64,000 nt of DNA from Fonsecaea monophora (Eukaryota > Ascomycota > Eurotiomycetes > Chaetothyriales > Herpotrichiellaceae), in the NCBI RefSeq assembly GCF_001642475.1, contig NW_019173965.1, positions 124,001 through 188,000 of the forward strand, in the 5' to 3' direction. Below are positions 9,555-21,882 of this stretch, one piece after another. Positions within the stretch are counted from its first letter, which is position 1. Each line of letters opens with the position of its first letter. Position numbers and translations under genes: made by a program. The notes beneath the pieces were generated by a model. That model was not told where the DNA came from, did not search any database, and saw only the letters and a list, made by a program, of their open reading frames with translations.

Positions 9555-12477
9555 ATGGATCCTGTCACAGCAGTTTCCATCGCTGGGAATGCGATTCAAT
9601 TCGTGGATTTCACTGCCAAACTCATCTCGAAAGGGGTAGAACTGTACAAGAACAACACACTATCAGAGCATGTCGAGTTGAGCAAGGCAGCCGTTCAGTT
9701 GCGGAGTTTCCAATTGCCTCACAAATTGGACGACCTACGGTCTCTTCAGACGACATCGCTGACCAAAGACCAGTCTTTGCTTTTATCCCAGCTCGAAGAA
9801 GCTTACAGTTATTGCACGGACTGTGCTGAGCAGATCATTGAAGCCGTGGGCAAACTCACCGTGTCGGGAGACCATAGGAAGTGGAAGAGTTTTCGCCATG
9901 CCTTGTCCAGTGTGATGGGTGTTTCAAAACTGGACGACGCAAGCCGGCGCTTGTCCAATGCACGTCAACAGTTGATGCTGTTCTTGCTACTCTACAACGA
10001 GTAGGTCCCTGATCCCTCCCTTTGGAGTCGATGCTAAATATTTCCGTTTTAGCGACAGGCGCGAACGAGGTGCTCGTGAACTGCAAGAAATGCAAGCGGG
10101 TTCATCAGCAAGCATCTTGACAGAATTACAAGGGCTGAAAGACGAAGTCCACTCCTATCTTTCCAGTCTTCGTCAACAACTCGTTGCGCAAGATCAGTCA
10201 TTACGGGGGGCCATTATGACCTCATGGATACACCAACACGAGCCTACTATGGCCCTGGCGGAAGAAAAGGTTGCTGAGGTTTTGCAGGAGCAAACTCGTC
10301 TACGATTCTGCTCGCACCTTCGCTTCCACCAGATCGATGATCGGTACGGCAGCATAGCACAGGCGCATAAAAAGACCTTCGAATGGGTCCTTCAACCGGA
10401 CGGTCAACGAGATGCATCCTGGTACAATTTCGCACAGTGGTTGGAAGAGCCTCAGCCGTTGCACAATATATACTGGCAAAGTGGAAAGCCAGGGTCAGGC
10501 AAGTCTGTATTAATGAAATATCTCTCGACATCACCGACGACGTTCCAGCTGCTGTCAAAATGGCAATCACAAAAGCACCTGCTGGTGGCCAAATGTTTCT
10601 TCTGGAATCCAGGGACAGAGTTACAAAAATCTCTCCAAGGAATGCTGAGGACACTCTTATTCCAAATATTGATCGATAAAAGAGTCGATTGTACAGTCAT
10701 TGAGGATATTGCTCCGTGGCGGTGGCACGAATCTCAGAGCTCAAACTTCGTCCCGGAAGCGTGGTCTGTGCCTGAGCTATCAGCCATGTTCGAATCGACC
10801 GTACGACGAATAGCTGAATTTGCAAACGTCGTGTTCTTTGTCGATGGGCTCGATGAGTTTGGCCGCGATAATGTCGAGCGGCAGGAACTTGTCAGGCTTT
10901 TCCTGTCGTTGCGAGGCCTGGAAACTGTCAAAATCTGCGTTTCAGGTCGACCTTGGAATGTCTTCATCGATGCCTTCGAAGGGTTTCCTTCTCTACGACT
11001 GGAAGATCTGACCAGAGGAGACATCCTGGACTTTGTGGAGGCTGAATGTCAGGAGAGTAAGGCCTTTCGGGATCTGGAGGCCGTGGACCCAGAGCAAGTC
11101 TTGCATATCCGAGAAGAGATCGTCACAAAGTCCTCTGGGGTCTTCCTCTGGGTTTACCTGGTCACTAAGAGGCTCTTGGCCGAGATGCAGGATGGCCTGA
11201 GGTCGCCGAAAAAGCTCCTCGAGGAAATTCCCGAAGGCCTCGACGAGTACTTTCAATTCATGCTTTCCGCCATCAGCACACGGGATCAGGCAAGAGTATC
11301 GAGAATCCTTCAACTCATGAAAGCCATCCGACCTTCCACTCTGCCATCGCTTATGATACTCTCCTTTACGGACGAGGAGAGTGCCGACTTCGCTCTCCAG
11401 GAAGGATCCGCTCACGAGAGTCTGGATGCTATCAGGGCCAGGGTACTATCGATGAGGCGGCTCTTCCAAAGTCAGTGCATGGACTTACTGGAGTACAAAG
11501 AGATTCCACAAGATGGTTACCCGTGGCAGAATTCGGCGGTGGACTATCTGCACCGAACGGTGGAAGAATTTCTCTCCTCGCCTGCGACTCAGAACTTACT
11601 CAACAACTACACCAATGGCGCATTCGACACGTCGTGGTACCTCGTAAATGCCCACCTTAAGCACATGGAGTTCATTGACGCGTTTATCACAAGCCATCGG
11701 CCACCACCTCAGCAAGAAGCACACAAAATAATCTACCACTTCAACAATTGCGGGCTGGAGATGAACCGTGTCAAGGGCCGACCTATCTCGTCCGTTGTAA
11801 GATGTTTCGACAAAGCGGCCGTGATGGTCTGCGCATTGCTCGAAATTTATCCGTCCCCTTACAATTCTGGTGCGTTTGGGTGGCCTGTCTATAGCGATTT
11901 GTCTGGGTTACCACTGGAGAATTTTGACCCTGTCCAGTTACCCGTGGAAGATCCTCATCTATTTCTGGCAGTGAAATACCGTGTCAGTGCGTATATTGAG
12001 GCAAAGCTCAGCATCAATGAGAATCTGCTCAGTCCAAAATTCTACGTTTCAGCCATGTTGTGTTACAACCAGGAAGTGACCAATGAGCTAGACGCCTCAG
12101 TGGTACTGTTGCTTCTGAAGCGTTGCAGATGCTTCGCAGATGCTTCGGAGGCTCTGAACCTATCTAGCAGATATTGGAAAAATATGCACAGGATCCGCTG
12201 TCCCAGGAGCGGATACTACATGGATCATGCTGGGGCTGCAAATGCAATGCTTGAGTTGACAAAAGGGCTGGAACTGACTTCATATCAAGCGTCAGGCCTG
12301 GCTCGCACGATGCTCAACGTATTTGGATATGACACCTTACCCTTGGCAGGGCGGAAAGATGTTCAGAAACACTTGCACAAAGTTCAAAAGACCTGGCGAG
12401 TTACCACGCCCAAATGGCCAGAAGCTTTGGGATTTCACAAGCTTGGTCAGCGGATGAGAAGGCTGATCTCACCATAA
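9555..12477 (+). CDS. NACHT-domain STAND protein (fungal NLR-like)
   Basis: 956-aa signal-transducing NTPase of the type involved in fungal nonself recognition and heterokaryon incompatibility. Exons 9555-10000 and 10053-12477, intron 52 bp (GTAGGT donor, CTAAAT branch, TAG acceptor); the join gives LYND-DRRERG. Seen: an N-terminal domain starting MDPVTAVSIAGNAIQFVDF, typical of fungal STAND N-termini (about 1-150), a coiled stretch, Walker A GKPGSGKS (about 292-300), Walker B FFVDGLDEF (about 408-416), and a helical region containing a VDYLHRTVEEFL motif (DUF7791-like). The last 300 residues show no WD40, ankyrin or TPR repeats. The N-terminal effector class (Helo-like versus SesA-like) is not certain. 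Confidence 0.88.
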
Positions 12478-15400
12478 ACACAAGATTAGGAGAAAATTTG
12501 CAGAGTCATGAGAATATCTGATAGCGATGTGCATTCCAACAGTCCAACCTGTTTGCCCACGTGCCGACAAAAGCCAGTCGCGGTGATTTTTCCGAGGTTG
12601 TTATTGAATTGAATTTATATCAACGGGCTCAATGCCCTAGGCATCCGACTCCAGAAAGACCATGGGACTGTGGATGGCTGCGACTGCTGGCCTCTAGCTC
12701 GGACGATGGCACTGACAGGTTTCTGGCTCCGGGACCCGCGCCCGGGCCAGAGAGTGCAAAAGTTCGAGAACATATTAGGAATCACAGCGATTAATTTCAT
12801 AGTTGATAACAGTGATTTTACTTTACTCATAGGAGAGATATATCAATTGACAATGAATCTACTTTTTCGCAGATCTGTTACTCTTTTCCGCTACGATTGT
12901 GATGAAAACATGATTTGGGTCCAACGAGGTGAGTGAGTGTCAATCTTCTCTAGCTTCCATATGAGAGAGTATCGTGGTGGGGATTTTTTTTCTTATGCAT
13001 TTTTGAAGCAAAATTCAATTTCCTATCTCAGTGTGCAAAGATCGGCCTCGATCAGTTGCGAGAGGAGCGTCTTTTACCATCCCAAGGACCACCTGATATA
13101 GTATTCTCAATGGAGGGGGGAAGAGATGCCATCGACGATAATGATGCGTTCGAACTTCCAAGGCCTGTAGTGGATTACACCGTTTCCTCCAACGTTTTTG
13201 TACAAGAAATGTTCCACTGCGAATGCTGAATGGTTTTCAAAATTCAGCCTCTCGAGTCCTTCGAAAGCCATCCGGTCGTTTGTACAGTGTCTTGTAATTT
13301 ATTGGGGCGGTATCTACCACGGCCAACGTTGAGGCTGGGCCGAAGTTCAGCAGGGTCAATTCCAGAGACAGACTGTATGCCGAAATCTTTGTGCCGCTTT
13401 CAAGGCGACTTTCCGTGCCGTCTGGCCGTCAATATTCTACCGGAGGCTGACAACGTGAGTTCTACATCTGATTAGCAATCTCCTTCGCTGTCACGCGATC
13501 GTAATCTTGCACAAGCTTTCTATTATGGGAGAACATTTCCAGGGCCTCGGTTTCTGTAGATACCGGCTTGCGTGTCAACAAACAGCCAGATAGTTGGGGT
13601 GAAAGATGACGCGAGGTCGTAAAAGTCCTTCCGCTGTTCTTCTGACATACCTGAACCCGTCGTTTGGATCCAGCTCGAGTGTCGTGACAGTCGGGGACTT
13701 GGGTGCTGTAACTCTGGGTGATGGACAGAAGATTCAGGCAGTCGCGCCATTGTATCTGATTAGACCGCTTTTGGACTTAGTGCAAGAAGCTCAGCTGCGT
13801 AATCGATCTGATCTGCACATATACGGCTAGCGCGGTTCTTAGCGGCTACTTAACTTCATCTTCATTCCTCCTTGGCTGTTTCTCTGTCAATCATCGTAGA
13901 CGCGTTCGTTTGAACAGTGATGCTCATCAAACGATTCTTCTGTCGAGCGCTACGACAATGGACGTGGGACTGCCTCTCAGAGGTCTGATTGATGTCGAAT
14001 CATCTGTCATTGCGACAAAGAGTTGCGAGGCGGTTCACTCCCTCCTCTCCCTGACAAACTGGGTAATGTCAGAGACTGATTAGTCTATAGCCGCCCGCAA
14101 GGAGCGAGGCGCTCAACTTGGTCGTCCGAACTAAGGAAGTAAGGCCGGTATCACACAGCGTGGCCTGACAAAGCTACAGCACGGCCTGACCACAAAGAAG
14201 TCCTTGCCCGACCGTGTCTTTACAACAAGTGTTCTCCCCAGAACATAACAATTACAAGTCTGCATCTCCGGCTAATCGATATCGATACGATCTGGAGATT
14301 CCAAGGCTCAGATGTTTGGATAAGCCCCATGGGGATGTCGTGACAGCTCGACGACCTCGGCGACCCCATCTAATTCCATGCTTGAGAACTTGGGCTGATT
14401 CATTAACCGGACGACCCTCTTTGCTGAAGAGACATCGCTCTACAGGAAATCTTGCAACATACTGGGCATGGGATTGAGTGGCCCGCAAGGAAGCGCCGGG
14501 TAGAAAGGCAGGTGGAGGCCAGGTTGTGGCTGGATGCTTCTCGCCCCAAAGGACCACGCCCATCCTCAGCGGAGTGGCGATTTTTGCTGCAAGAATGTGT
14601 CGCCAGACTGCCTATCACTCCGTAAACGTGCTCCACGACAAGCTCCACAGATACTCTTGACCCATGTCGCACTTGGGGAGGTCGCCACCTCCACTCGTAG
14701 ACATGTGGTTCCTTTGAGACCAAGGTCGAAACCCCTAACACATCTCGCAAGACTTTTCGCGAAATCAGGCACGTCGTTCCTGACTTGCGCCGGCCGAAGA
14801 CTGATGCGCCACCGATCTGGTTGTCCTCACGAGGAGGCTGCCGGTTAATCGAACTTCCCAGACCGGCACGAGGTGGGTGGCAAGACTTCAGGAGGTCAGA
14901 TACGCAAGGGCTCGCTGAAATCAGCCAGACTAGCCACAGGCACGTTATCTTTGCCACAGAGTAACCAATGCGCTGAGCTTCCCTCGTGGGTGTGGTATTC
15001 CACCGGCCGGGGCTCCGCTTGGTCCAGAATTCTGGAGCAAGAAACTCAATCCAACGACACTAAGAAGGATTCCCTGCTGAGACTTGTGTGTCCACATACC
15101 CTTTGAGCCTGGGACCTGTCCTCACAGGTAACCAGCGTGCTTCTGGCTAAATGTTCATCCAGCAGATCAAGTGACTTTGGAGGACTGTACCTCGTACCCG
15201 TGGAGGGATGGGTTCACGGTGAGTCACTGAGTCTTACCGTCTGGTATCGTCTGAGGACGACGTGATCGGGCGCTCGGCACCTGTGCTGGGGTGGAAGTTC
15301 AGGTATCTATTCTTGAAGGCTGCTCAGTGCTTGGTGACTGGTCGGGAAAAAGGTCGGTCGATCTTTGCCCTTTGCTCCTTTTGGTGGGCGTTGTTGCTGT

Positions 15401-15808
15401 CCTGTTGCCTCGAGGTCCAACCTGAGCTGTTGCATGTGACGGGTTCCCGGCATACGCAAAGCTATCAGCTCTGCTATCAGCAATTCAAAGATAAGGTGTG
15501 ATGTGCTACGGAACTCTGTCGGCGTCCGCTGAAGGGGAGAACAGCCGTTTGGAACTCCGGTGCTCATGCCGTGGTCTAAAGTGCAATAACTATTAGCCCG
15601 AATGTGCCCGATCCCAAGACTCGACATCTGGACAAGAATATAAAAGCTCGGGATAAATCGATATCTCAGCTCAGAGAACTCTTTCTTTTCACGGTTCTCC
15701 TCCATTACACGAGTCGGTCACGAAATGCCATCGCCACGAGTCCCAGCATCGGGTCATGCTAACGGGCTTGAGACTAGGAAATCCAACTGGGGACGTCTGG
15801 GCTGAAGG

Positions 15809-15821
15809 CCCCCCCCCCCCC
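15809..15821 (+). repeat. Poly-C tract (13)
   Basis: Uninterrupted run of 13 C in non-coding DNA. Confidence 0.85.
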
Positions 15822-16746
15822 ATGCATGTTTGCCACGGGCTACCCTGGACCTGTAACGGTGTGAGATCTGCGTCGGTGCTCATTGGACTGGGAGAAACCC
15901 CGTGCTGGAACCGCAGATCAATGGTCCTCAACTACCGGTCCCCGGTCTAGAAGAGGGGATCCCTGAACCTGGAGTGGTCATGCGAGCTTCTCCTGGACGG
16001 CACAGAGCACCGACCACGGGGAACGGTGTCAATGACACCAATGGGCGTGGGCACACACACGGGAAAAGGGCACTGTTTGATAATGTTGACGACGTCCAAA
16101 TTAGATCAGGGATCTCATTACCGAAGTAAGAGGCGAGCGACTTGGGGCGCGGCGTTTGATGGTTGCAGAGCTGGTTTGTGTGTGTCTTTCGACAAGGAAT
16201 CCGCCCTCCAGACAAACTATTCAACCATGCACCATGCAGCTTATTTGTTTTCCCGGCCCTGAGGTCCTGACCATGATTTATGGTATTGATATTGTATTCA
16301 TGACGAAGCTAGTCCTGAATGAACACCATCGTGTGAAGCGTGTTAACCTTTTCCCCCCAGAAATGCTCCTCCCCAAGACCTCCAGAAACCCCGGATTTTT
16401 TGGGCTGGTGGCTGGCAAATCACTGGCGACGACAACGTCTGGCGGGGTAACCCGCCCTGCGGCGCTATGCGGGGGAAGATACGGTCTCCGGAGCAGCTCG
16501 ACTTTTTTGTCTTGTCTGGAAGTAGGGTCCGTGTGGACTTTGGGGAGGGAGATTGCAAGGGCAAAAGGTGTGACGCCATCCATTCATTGCCCTCAAGAGT
16601 CGTGTATGTACGTATGTAGCACCTCGTAGACAAGAAGCGAAGGGGCCATTGGGAATAGTGGTTCGGGAGAAGGTTTAAGCGTACACAGGTGCGCCGTTTT
16701 GTGACCAAGGAACGAAAATGCGAACTGGGGTTATTCAGCTTTTTGA

Positions 16747-16760
16747 GGGGGGGGGGGGGG
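16747..16760 (+). repeat. Poly-G tract (14)
   Basis: Uninterrupted run of 14 G in non-coding DNA. Confidence 0.85.
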
Positions 16761-17210
16761 TTGGCAATAATCAAGCAAGGGGCGCGCGCGACGCCGCCAG
16801 CCATGGGATGATGAGGCGCATTGGGTCGTTTCGGCCAATTACCATCTCCACCCCCGCATTGCCGGGCGGAGTGAGCGGTACTAGCGCGATATTTCACGCG
16901 GTGTGATTCGGCGGTGCTATATCCTAGAATACCCCCCTACCCCGGCTTAGCGCGGAAGTTAAGCTACTAAGCAACCAACCGTCAACCCTGCTTGGCAACA
17001 GCTACTGCTCACCCACGTCTCCCACCCCCCCACCGACACAACCTCTCTGCCTCTTTCTCTCTCCCTCTCTCTCTGTATGCGATCGTCTTGTCCTTTTTCT
17101 GACAATCCTGCATATACGCATAATACCAGGAAGCACCAAGTATCGTCCTGGCGGCGGCTCCCCGCTAGTGGAATTCTCCACGTTCTCTATTGTGGTTTGT
17201 TGCTTTTCAC

Positions 17211-17232
17211 CCACACCCACACACACACACAC
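17211..17232 (+). repeat. CA-rich microsatellite
   Basis: CACCCACACCC followed by CA dinucleotides, in the likely leader/promoter of the sulfate permease. A GACCA pentamer array follows near 17259-17280. Confidence 0.7.
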
Positions 17233-17429
17233 GTCCTTTTTGTGTTTCGGTTTTTCTAGACCAGACCAGACCAGACAAGACACATGCATTCCCTGATTTA
17301 GCGACCGGACCCAGATGCACATTCAGTTAAACGAGAGAGGGCGACAGAAACTCATACACAACACCACAAAATCGACATGGGTTCGCTGGGTTAAATCCTG
17401 CGTTGAACACGGAGACAGAGAGAGAGGGA

Positions 17430-17440
17430 GGGGGGGGGGG
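17430..17440 (+). repeat. Poly-G tract (11)
   Basis: Run of 11 G after a GA-rich stretch, about 230 bp upstream of the sulfate permease start. Confidence 0.8.
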
Positions 17441-17672
17441 CCCTTGTCCTGTTGTGTCACATCCCTGACATGCATGATTGATTATATTCCCGGCCATCTT
17501 CCCCAGCTTATCAAAAGCCTCTTTCAATCCTGATCAAATATCACTTTGTTGACAGTCTACTTTTCCCCCTTCCCCCTTCCCTCAGTCGTTCTGCTTGCCG
17601 CGGCCTTTTGCTCCTTGTATACCAAGTCGACTGCTTGTGTGTGTGTTCCCCCCAAAAGAGACTGCTATCATC

Positions 17673-19801
17673 ATGCAGATCTACGAGAGGGTGAAGAACG
17701 ATTTCAAGACTGATGTTACCTGGAACCGCGTCTCCCGTTATGGGAAACATGCCCTGCGTGCCACCCCGAGGGTAGCGGCAAGATATGTCTCTGAAAAAGC
17801 ACCCATTGTCGGGTGGCTGCCTCGATACAACCCTCGATGGCTCTTGACCGACTTCGTGGCCGGCTTGACCGTTTCGCTCATGTTGATTCCTCAAGGTCTT
17901 GCTTATGCCAAGATTGCAAAGATCCCCGTGCAATACGGTCTCATGTCTTGCTGGGCGCCTGCGGTCATCTACGCCATCATGGGCACGACAAAAGGTGCAG
18001 TTTTGTTTCCCCCCCAAATCATCTTGTCAAAAGGCAACCACGGCCTACTTACTTACACCTTTGGGCAGATGTCTCGACGGGTCCAACTTCGTTGATCGGT
18101 TTGTTGACGGCAGATGTCGTGGATGACCTCCAAAAGGAGGGCTACGCTCCAGAAGCAATCTCTTCTGCGGTCGCTCTCTCCATGGGCATCTTCATGGCCG
18201 GCATAGGCGTCCTGAAGCTCGGATTCCTGCTTGACTTCATCTCTTACCCAGTGCTCACCGGCTTCATTTCCGCCGTTGCCATCACCATTGGCCTCGGCCA
18301 AGTCGCCAATCTCATCGGTGAGGACAATGTGGGCACTGGTACCGCAAACCAGATCCATGACATTCTGACCAACTTCGGCACTTGCAACGGACGGGCTGCG
18401 GGTGTCGGCTTTGGCGGCATCGTTCTCCTGGTTCTCTTGCAAAAGATTGGCGAGAAATGGGGCAGCAAGAACAAGATCATCTGGTTCTTGTCCATCACTC
18501 GTTCCTTCATCGCTCTTCTCTTGTTCACCGGCATCAGCTACGGCGTCAACAAGGGCCGTGATAGTGATGACTACCTATTTGATGTCAGCAAGGTGCCTTC
18601 CCTCAACATCCATACTCCCAAAGCAGTGGACTCGGCTCTTCTGGGAAAAGTTGCCGGACGCAGCATCGCCGCGTTTCTGGGTGCCTCAATTGAGCATCTC
18701 GGTATTTCCCGGGCTTTCGGCTTGAGGAACAACTATGTGATCGATCCCAGCCAGGAGCTCTGCTACCTCGGGGTGGCAAACATCTTCAACAGCTTCTTCA
18801 CCGTCATGGGCGTCGGAGGGGCCATGTCCCGGACGGCCGTCAACTCTCAATGTAATGTCAAATCCCCGCTCTCTGGCTTGGTCACCACCGGCGTCATTGT
18901 TCTCTCCATCTACAAGATGACTGGAGCATTGTACTGGATCCCAAAGGCCACCCTTGCCGCCATTGTCATCACAGCCATCTGGCCACTCATCGGCAAACCA
19001 AGCACTTACTACCATTTCTGGAAGACCTCATTCGCCGACTTTGTTGCCGCTATGGTCGCCTTCTGGGTATCGCTGTTCGTCTCGACCGAGATTGGTATCG
19101 CCAGCGCCGTGGGCTTCAATATTGTGTATGTCTTGCTCCGCCAAGTCTTCATGCAAGCAAAGACGGTCGGAGCAGACTCCCGTTCGGAACTTGCGGCCTC
19201 GCTGGATTCTGCTCGCGGGATGCCGCCGCATATTCCTCCGGACACCCGGGTCTTCCGCTTCGAGGAATCCTTCTTTTTCCCCAACATCCAGAGGGTCAAG
19301 GGCCACATCCTCAACGTCATTCAGACATACCACGCTCCCGAGTATAATAACCGCAACGGCGAGGAGGCTGAACGAAACTGGTCGGTGGAGTCAGAGAAAC
19401 GCATCGCTCGACTGCGCCGGCACGCCAAGACCCAAGGTGTCAGCTTGCCGCCGATTCACGTTGTGGTCCTTGACTTTTCAAAGGTCAACTACTTTGACAC
19501 GAGCGGTGTCGTAGGCCTGAAGAACTTCTTTGCCGAGTTGAGACACTATGCCGGTGACGGCGTCGAAGTCCGGTTTGTTGCCCTCAGCGACATGATCCGT
19601 GAACGCTTCGAGCGAGCCGGCTGGACCCTGCTGGATGGGGACAGCTCGATGGACACCTCCAAGGTGACGTCGGTGAGAGTATTCCGGACCGTGGCCGACG
19701 CTGTTGTGGCCTCGAGACAAGACCACGAAATCTGCGAGGTCGTCGTCAAATCGGACAGCAGTGAGGAGAACACCACAATTCACCATCGCGAGAAGATGTG
19801 A
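17673..19801 (+). CDS. SulP-family sulfate permease with STAS domain
   Basis: 684-aa multi-pass membrane anion transporter of the SLC26/SulP family, most likely sulfate uptake. Exons 17673-17994 and 18069-19801; intron 74 bp, join MGTT-KDVSTGPT. Seen: an N-terminal cytosolic segment, the conserved NPRWLLTDFVAGLTVSLMLI entry helix and PQGLAYAKIA signature near 50-90, further hydrophobic helices to about residue 470, and a C-terminal STAS domain (about 500-650) with the VVLDFSKVNYFDTSG motif. An in-frame ATG at 17595 would add 26 residues; I chose 17673 because the protein there starts like its relatives (MQIYERVKNDF). It could be a paralogue acting on an organelle membrane. Confidence 0.92.
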
Positions 19802-19806
19802 TTGTT

Positions 19807-19819
19807 CCCCCCCCCCCCC
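19807..19819 (+). repeat. Poly-C tract (13)
   Basis: Run of 13 C five bases after the sulfate permease stop codon, in its 3' UTR. Confidence 0.85.
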
Positions 19820-20256
19820 TCAACGACTTGTTTGGCAGAGCGGGCAGGTCTTGCCTCGAGCCCGGTGATTTTAAAGCATGTTGGGTCTTTGCGAATGCTC
19901 GGAAGTCTTGCGGGCTGATTCGAGTGTTATGAGTGTATGAAGTGACGATCATTGTTATATGGCGACGAACATGCTGCTGCGCAAAGGCATGGCGGGCACG
20001 TGTATAGGAAGAAGCTGAGCCTGGGGAGCCGGCAGAGTTGATTTCCCCTTCCCTACGAGAAGGCGAGGGTAGTAGTGGCAGTGCACATACATATCTAGTG
20101 CAGGCGCGGGTGACCTCTTGAAAGGATGTTGTGGTTTTCTTTCTGTATAGTTTTCGATATGGCCGGAGGAGGGGGCGAGAAGGAGAAAGGGCTTCTTCTT
20201 GTGTTATGTGAACGACGCCATGTGGGATGCAGGCAGGGCAGGCAGGGCACACAGGA

Positions 20257-20330
20257 TATCTATCTATCTATCAATCAGTCAGTCAGTCAGTCAGTCAGTC
20301 AGTCATCAGCAGCAGCAGCGGCAGCAGCAA
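20257..20330 (+). repeat. Composite microsatellite TATC / AGTC / AGC
   Basis: Tandem TATC, then AGTC (about seven copies), then AGC/AGCAGCGGC units in succession, in non-coding DNA. Confidence 0.85.
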
Positions 20331-21016
20331 CAGTGAAATACCATCGCCCATTAAGTTTTTCTTCTTTTTTTGCTTCTCCTTGTTGGACTATTAGCATGGT
20401 CCACTACCTAGTGACTTACTCCATATTCCTCTCTCACACAACGCAAATGCGATAACGATGTGTGTGGTGGACACACTGTCGTAACATTTAGCCGGCAGCC
20501 GCAATTTCACCGCCCAGTTTCGAGCCTGAGCCTGATCCGGTTTTCTCCACAAAGACGGCGAAGGTCCCATCAGTCTCATCTTTGTCGGGCGGTGGTCCAC
20601 GGTCTGGACTGGCGAGAGAGATAAGGCATTGCCCGAGCGAATGTCAGCTCTATCGGCTAATTTCGGGGTCTTGCACATTTGAGAAAGGCTGGAAAAACGT
20701 ATTCACGGGTACGTCGAAAAGGCTTGCAGAATAATATTGGAATACTGGTTCGCAAGAGACTTTGCCCCTTTTTAGATCTCGGAACAACGTATTTATCCGT
20801 GCCAGGCACGTGTAGAGTGTTCTGACTCTTTCTTCCCAACGACCAGCGATGCGGTTGATCGTTGCTGACTTGTACCGTCAACCAAGGTCCATTTCTTAGT
20901 TGAAAACAATATATACAGGACATTCGGCCTTTCCACCGCTCAATGTGCTTGTTGCCATCCTACCAACGAAACCGAAGTAAGTCCTCTGCGACTGTTCTAG
21001 GCGCTGTACCACTCAT

Positions 21017-21882
21017 TCACTCCAGCCGGATTGATCCTTCGGCCCTCCAAAAGAGCCACACCACGGCCATCACGACTTTGGTGCCTCCAGCGATCCATAG
21101 TGGCCTAGAAATATCTCCACCCTCCGTCAGAACCCCGCCGAGTCCAGCTCCGAGGAGGAGCGCCACGGCCGACACAAATCTGCGGTTGCGCTTGGGATTC
21201 TGAGTGATGGGCGCCGTGAACAGGGTCGGATCGAACATCAGGTCGCAGTAGGTACTCGTCAGGACAACTGTTGGCAGTTCGTTGTACAGCAACATCCTGC
21301 TCATCACGATTTGACCGGCCGATTGAAATGAGAGCAGCCCCAGGGGAAGCAGGACGATGTAGTTGTAGGGTAGTTGGGTGCCGGCGTCATTGGGCACCAC
21401 ATCGCTGACCACGAGGATCCCGCTGATGAAGCAGAGCAGAGCCTGGAAGAGGCACGAGCCACTCAGGGTACCCCGGCGAAGCGGTCCAAAGTAACGACAG
21501 ACGCGGCTGAAGAAGAAGGTCCCCAAGCAGAAACTGAGGATTGCCGTGCCAGACTTCACCCATCGATATGGCTGACTGAGCGGTTGGCCAGACATGCCCA
21601 AACCAACATATACAGTGTTTCCTGCAACCAGAACGTTAGTCACCCAATCATTTTTCACCGCTACGTCCATCTCAGCAGCTCACCAGTTTGCATGCTCACG
21701 AAGCAGCTCCAGACGTTGAAGACAGCACTGTCAACCAGGCCTGAGATGAAACAAGCGACAATCAAGATTAAATCTCCCCATTGTTTGTTCGCATCTTCTG
21801 ACAGATGCTGTCGCCAGCGAGCCATACGGCTTCTTTGTTTGAAAACCTCAAGCGAGTCGTCCATGCTGCTGTCTTCGGCCAT
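21017..21882 (-). CDS. DUF1275 (YoaK-like) membrane protein
   Basis: 267-aa predicted multi-pass membrane protein of unknown function. Exons on minus: 21882-21684 and 21621-21017; intron 21622-21683 (62 bp, GTGAGC donor, GACTAAC branch, TTGCAG acceptor) joining SMQTG to NTVYVGLG, a hallmark of the family. Seen: helices in ILIVACFISGLVDSAVF, AILSFCLGTFFFSRV, CLFQALLCFISGILVV, IVLLPLGLLSFQSAGQIV, FVSAVALLLGAGLGGVL and a C-terminal helix. The start at 21882 is the methionine most like those of relatives, but the same frame stays open for 158 codons upstream (to 22356), so a longer N-terminus is possible. Function cannot be inferred beyond small-solute or lipid membrane roles, which would be guesswork. 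Confidence 0.85.

Larger units (their letters stand above)
12478..17672. other. 5.2 kb gene-free region
   Basis: No open frame here resembles a known protein and none shows a convincing splice structure; I see no tRNA or rRNA. It holds poly-C and poly-G tracts (15809-15821, 16747-16760, 17430-17440), a CT-rich stretch near 17036-17075 and a CA repeat near 17211-17232. The last several hundred bases are probably the promoter and pyrimidine-rich leader of the sulfate permease. The centre could hold non-coding RNA or decayed sequence. Confidence 0.5.
19802..21016. other. Intergenic between convergent SulP and DUF1275 genes
   Basis: Contains only 3' ends. It starts with a 13-C tract (19807-19819) right after the permease stop and carries a composite microsatellite at 20257-20330. 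No gene seen. Confidence 0.6.
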
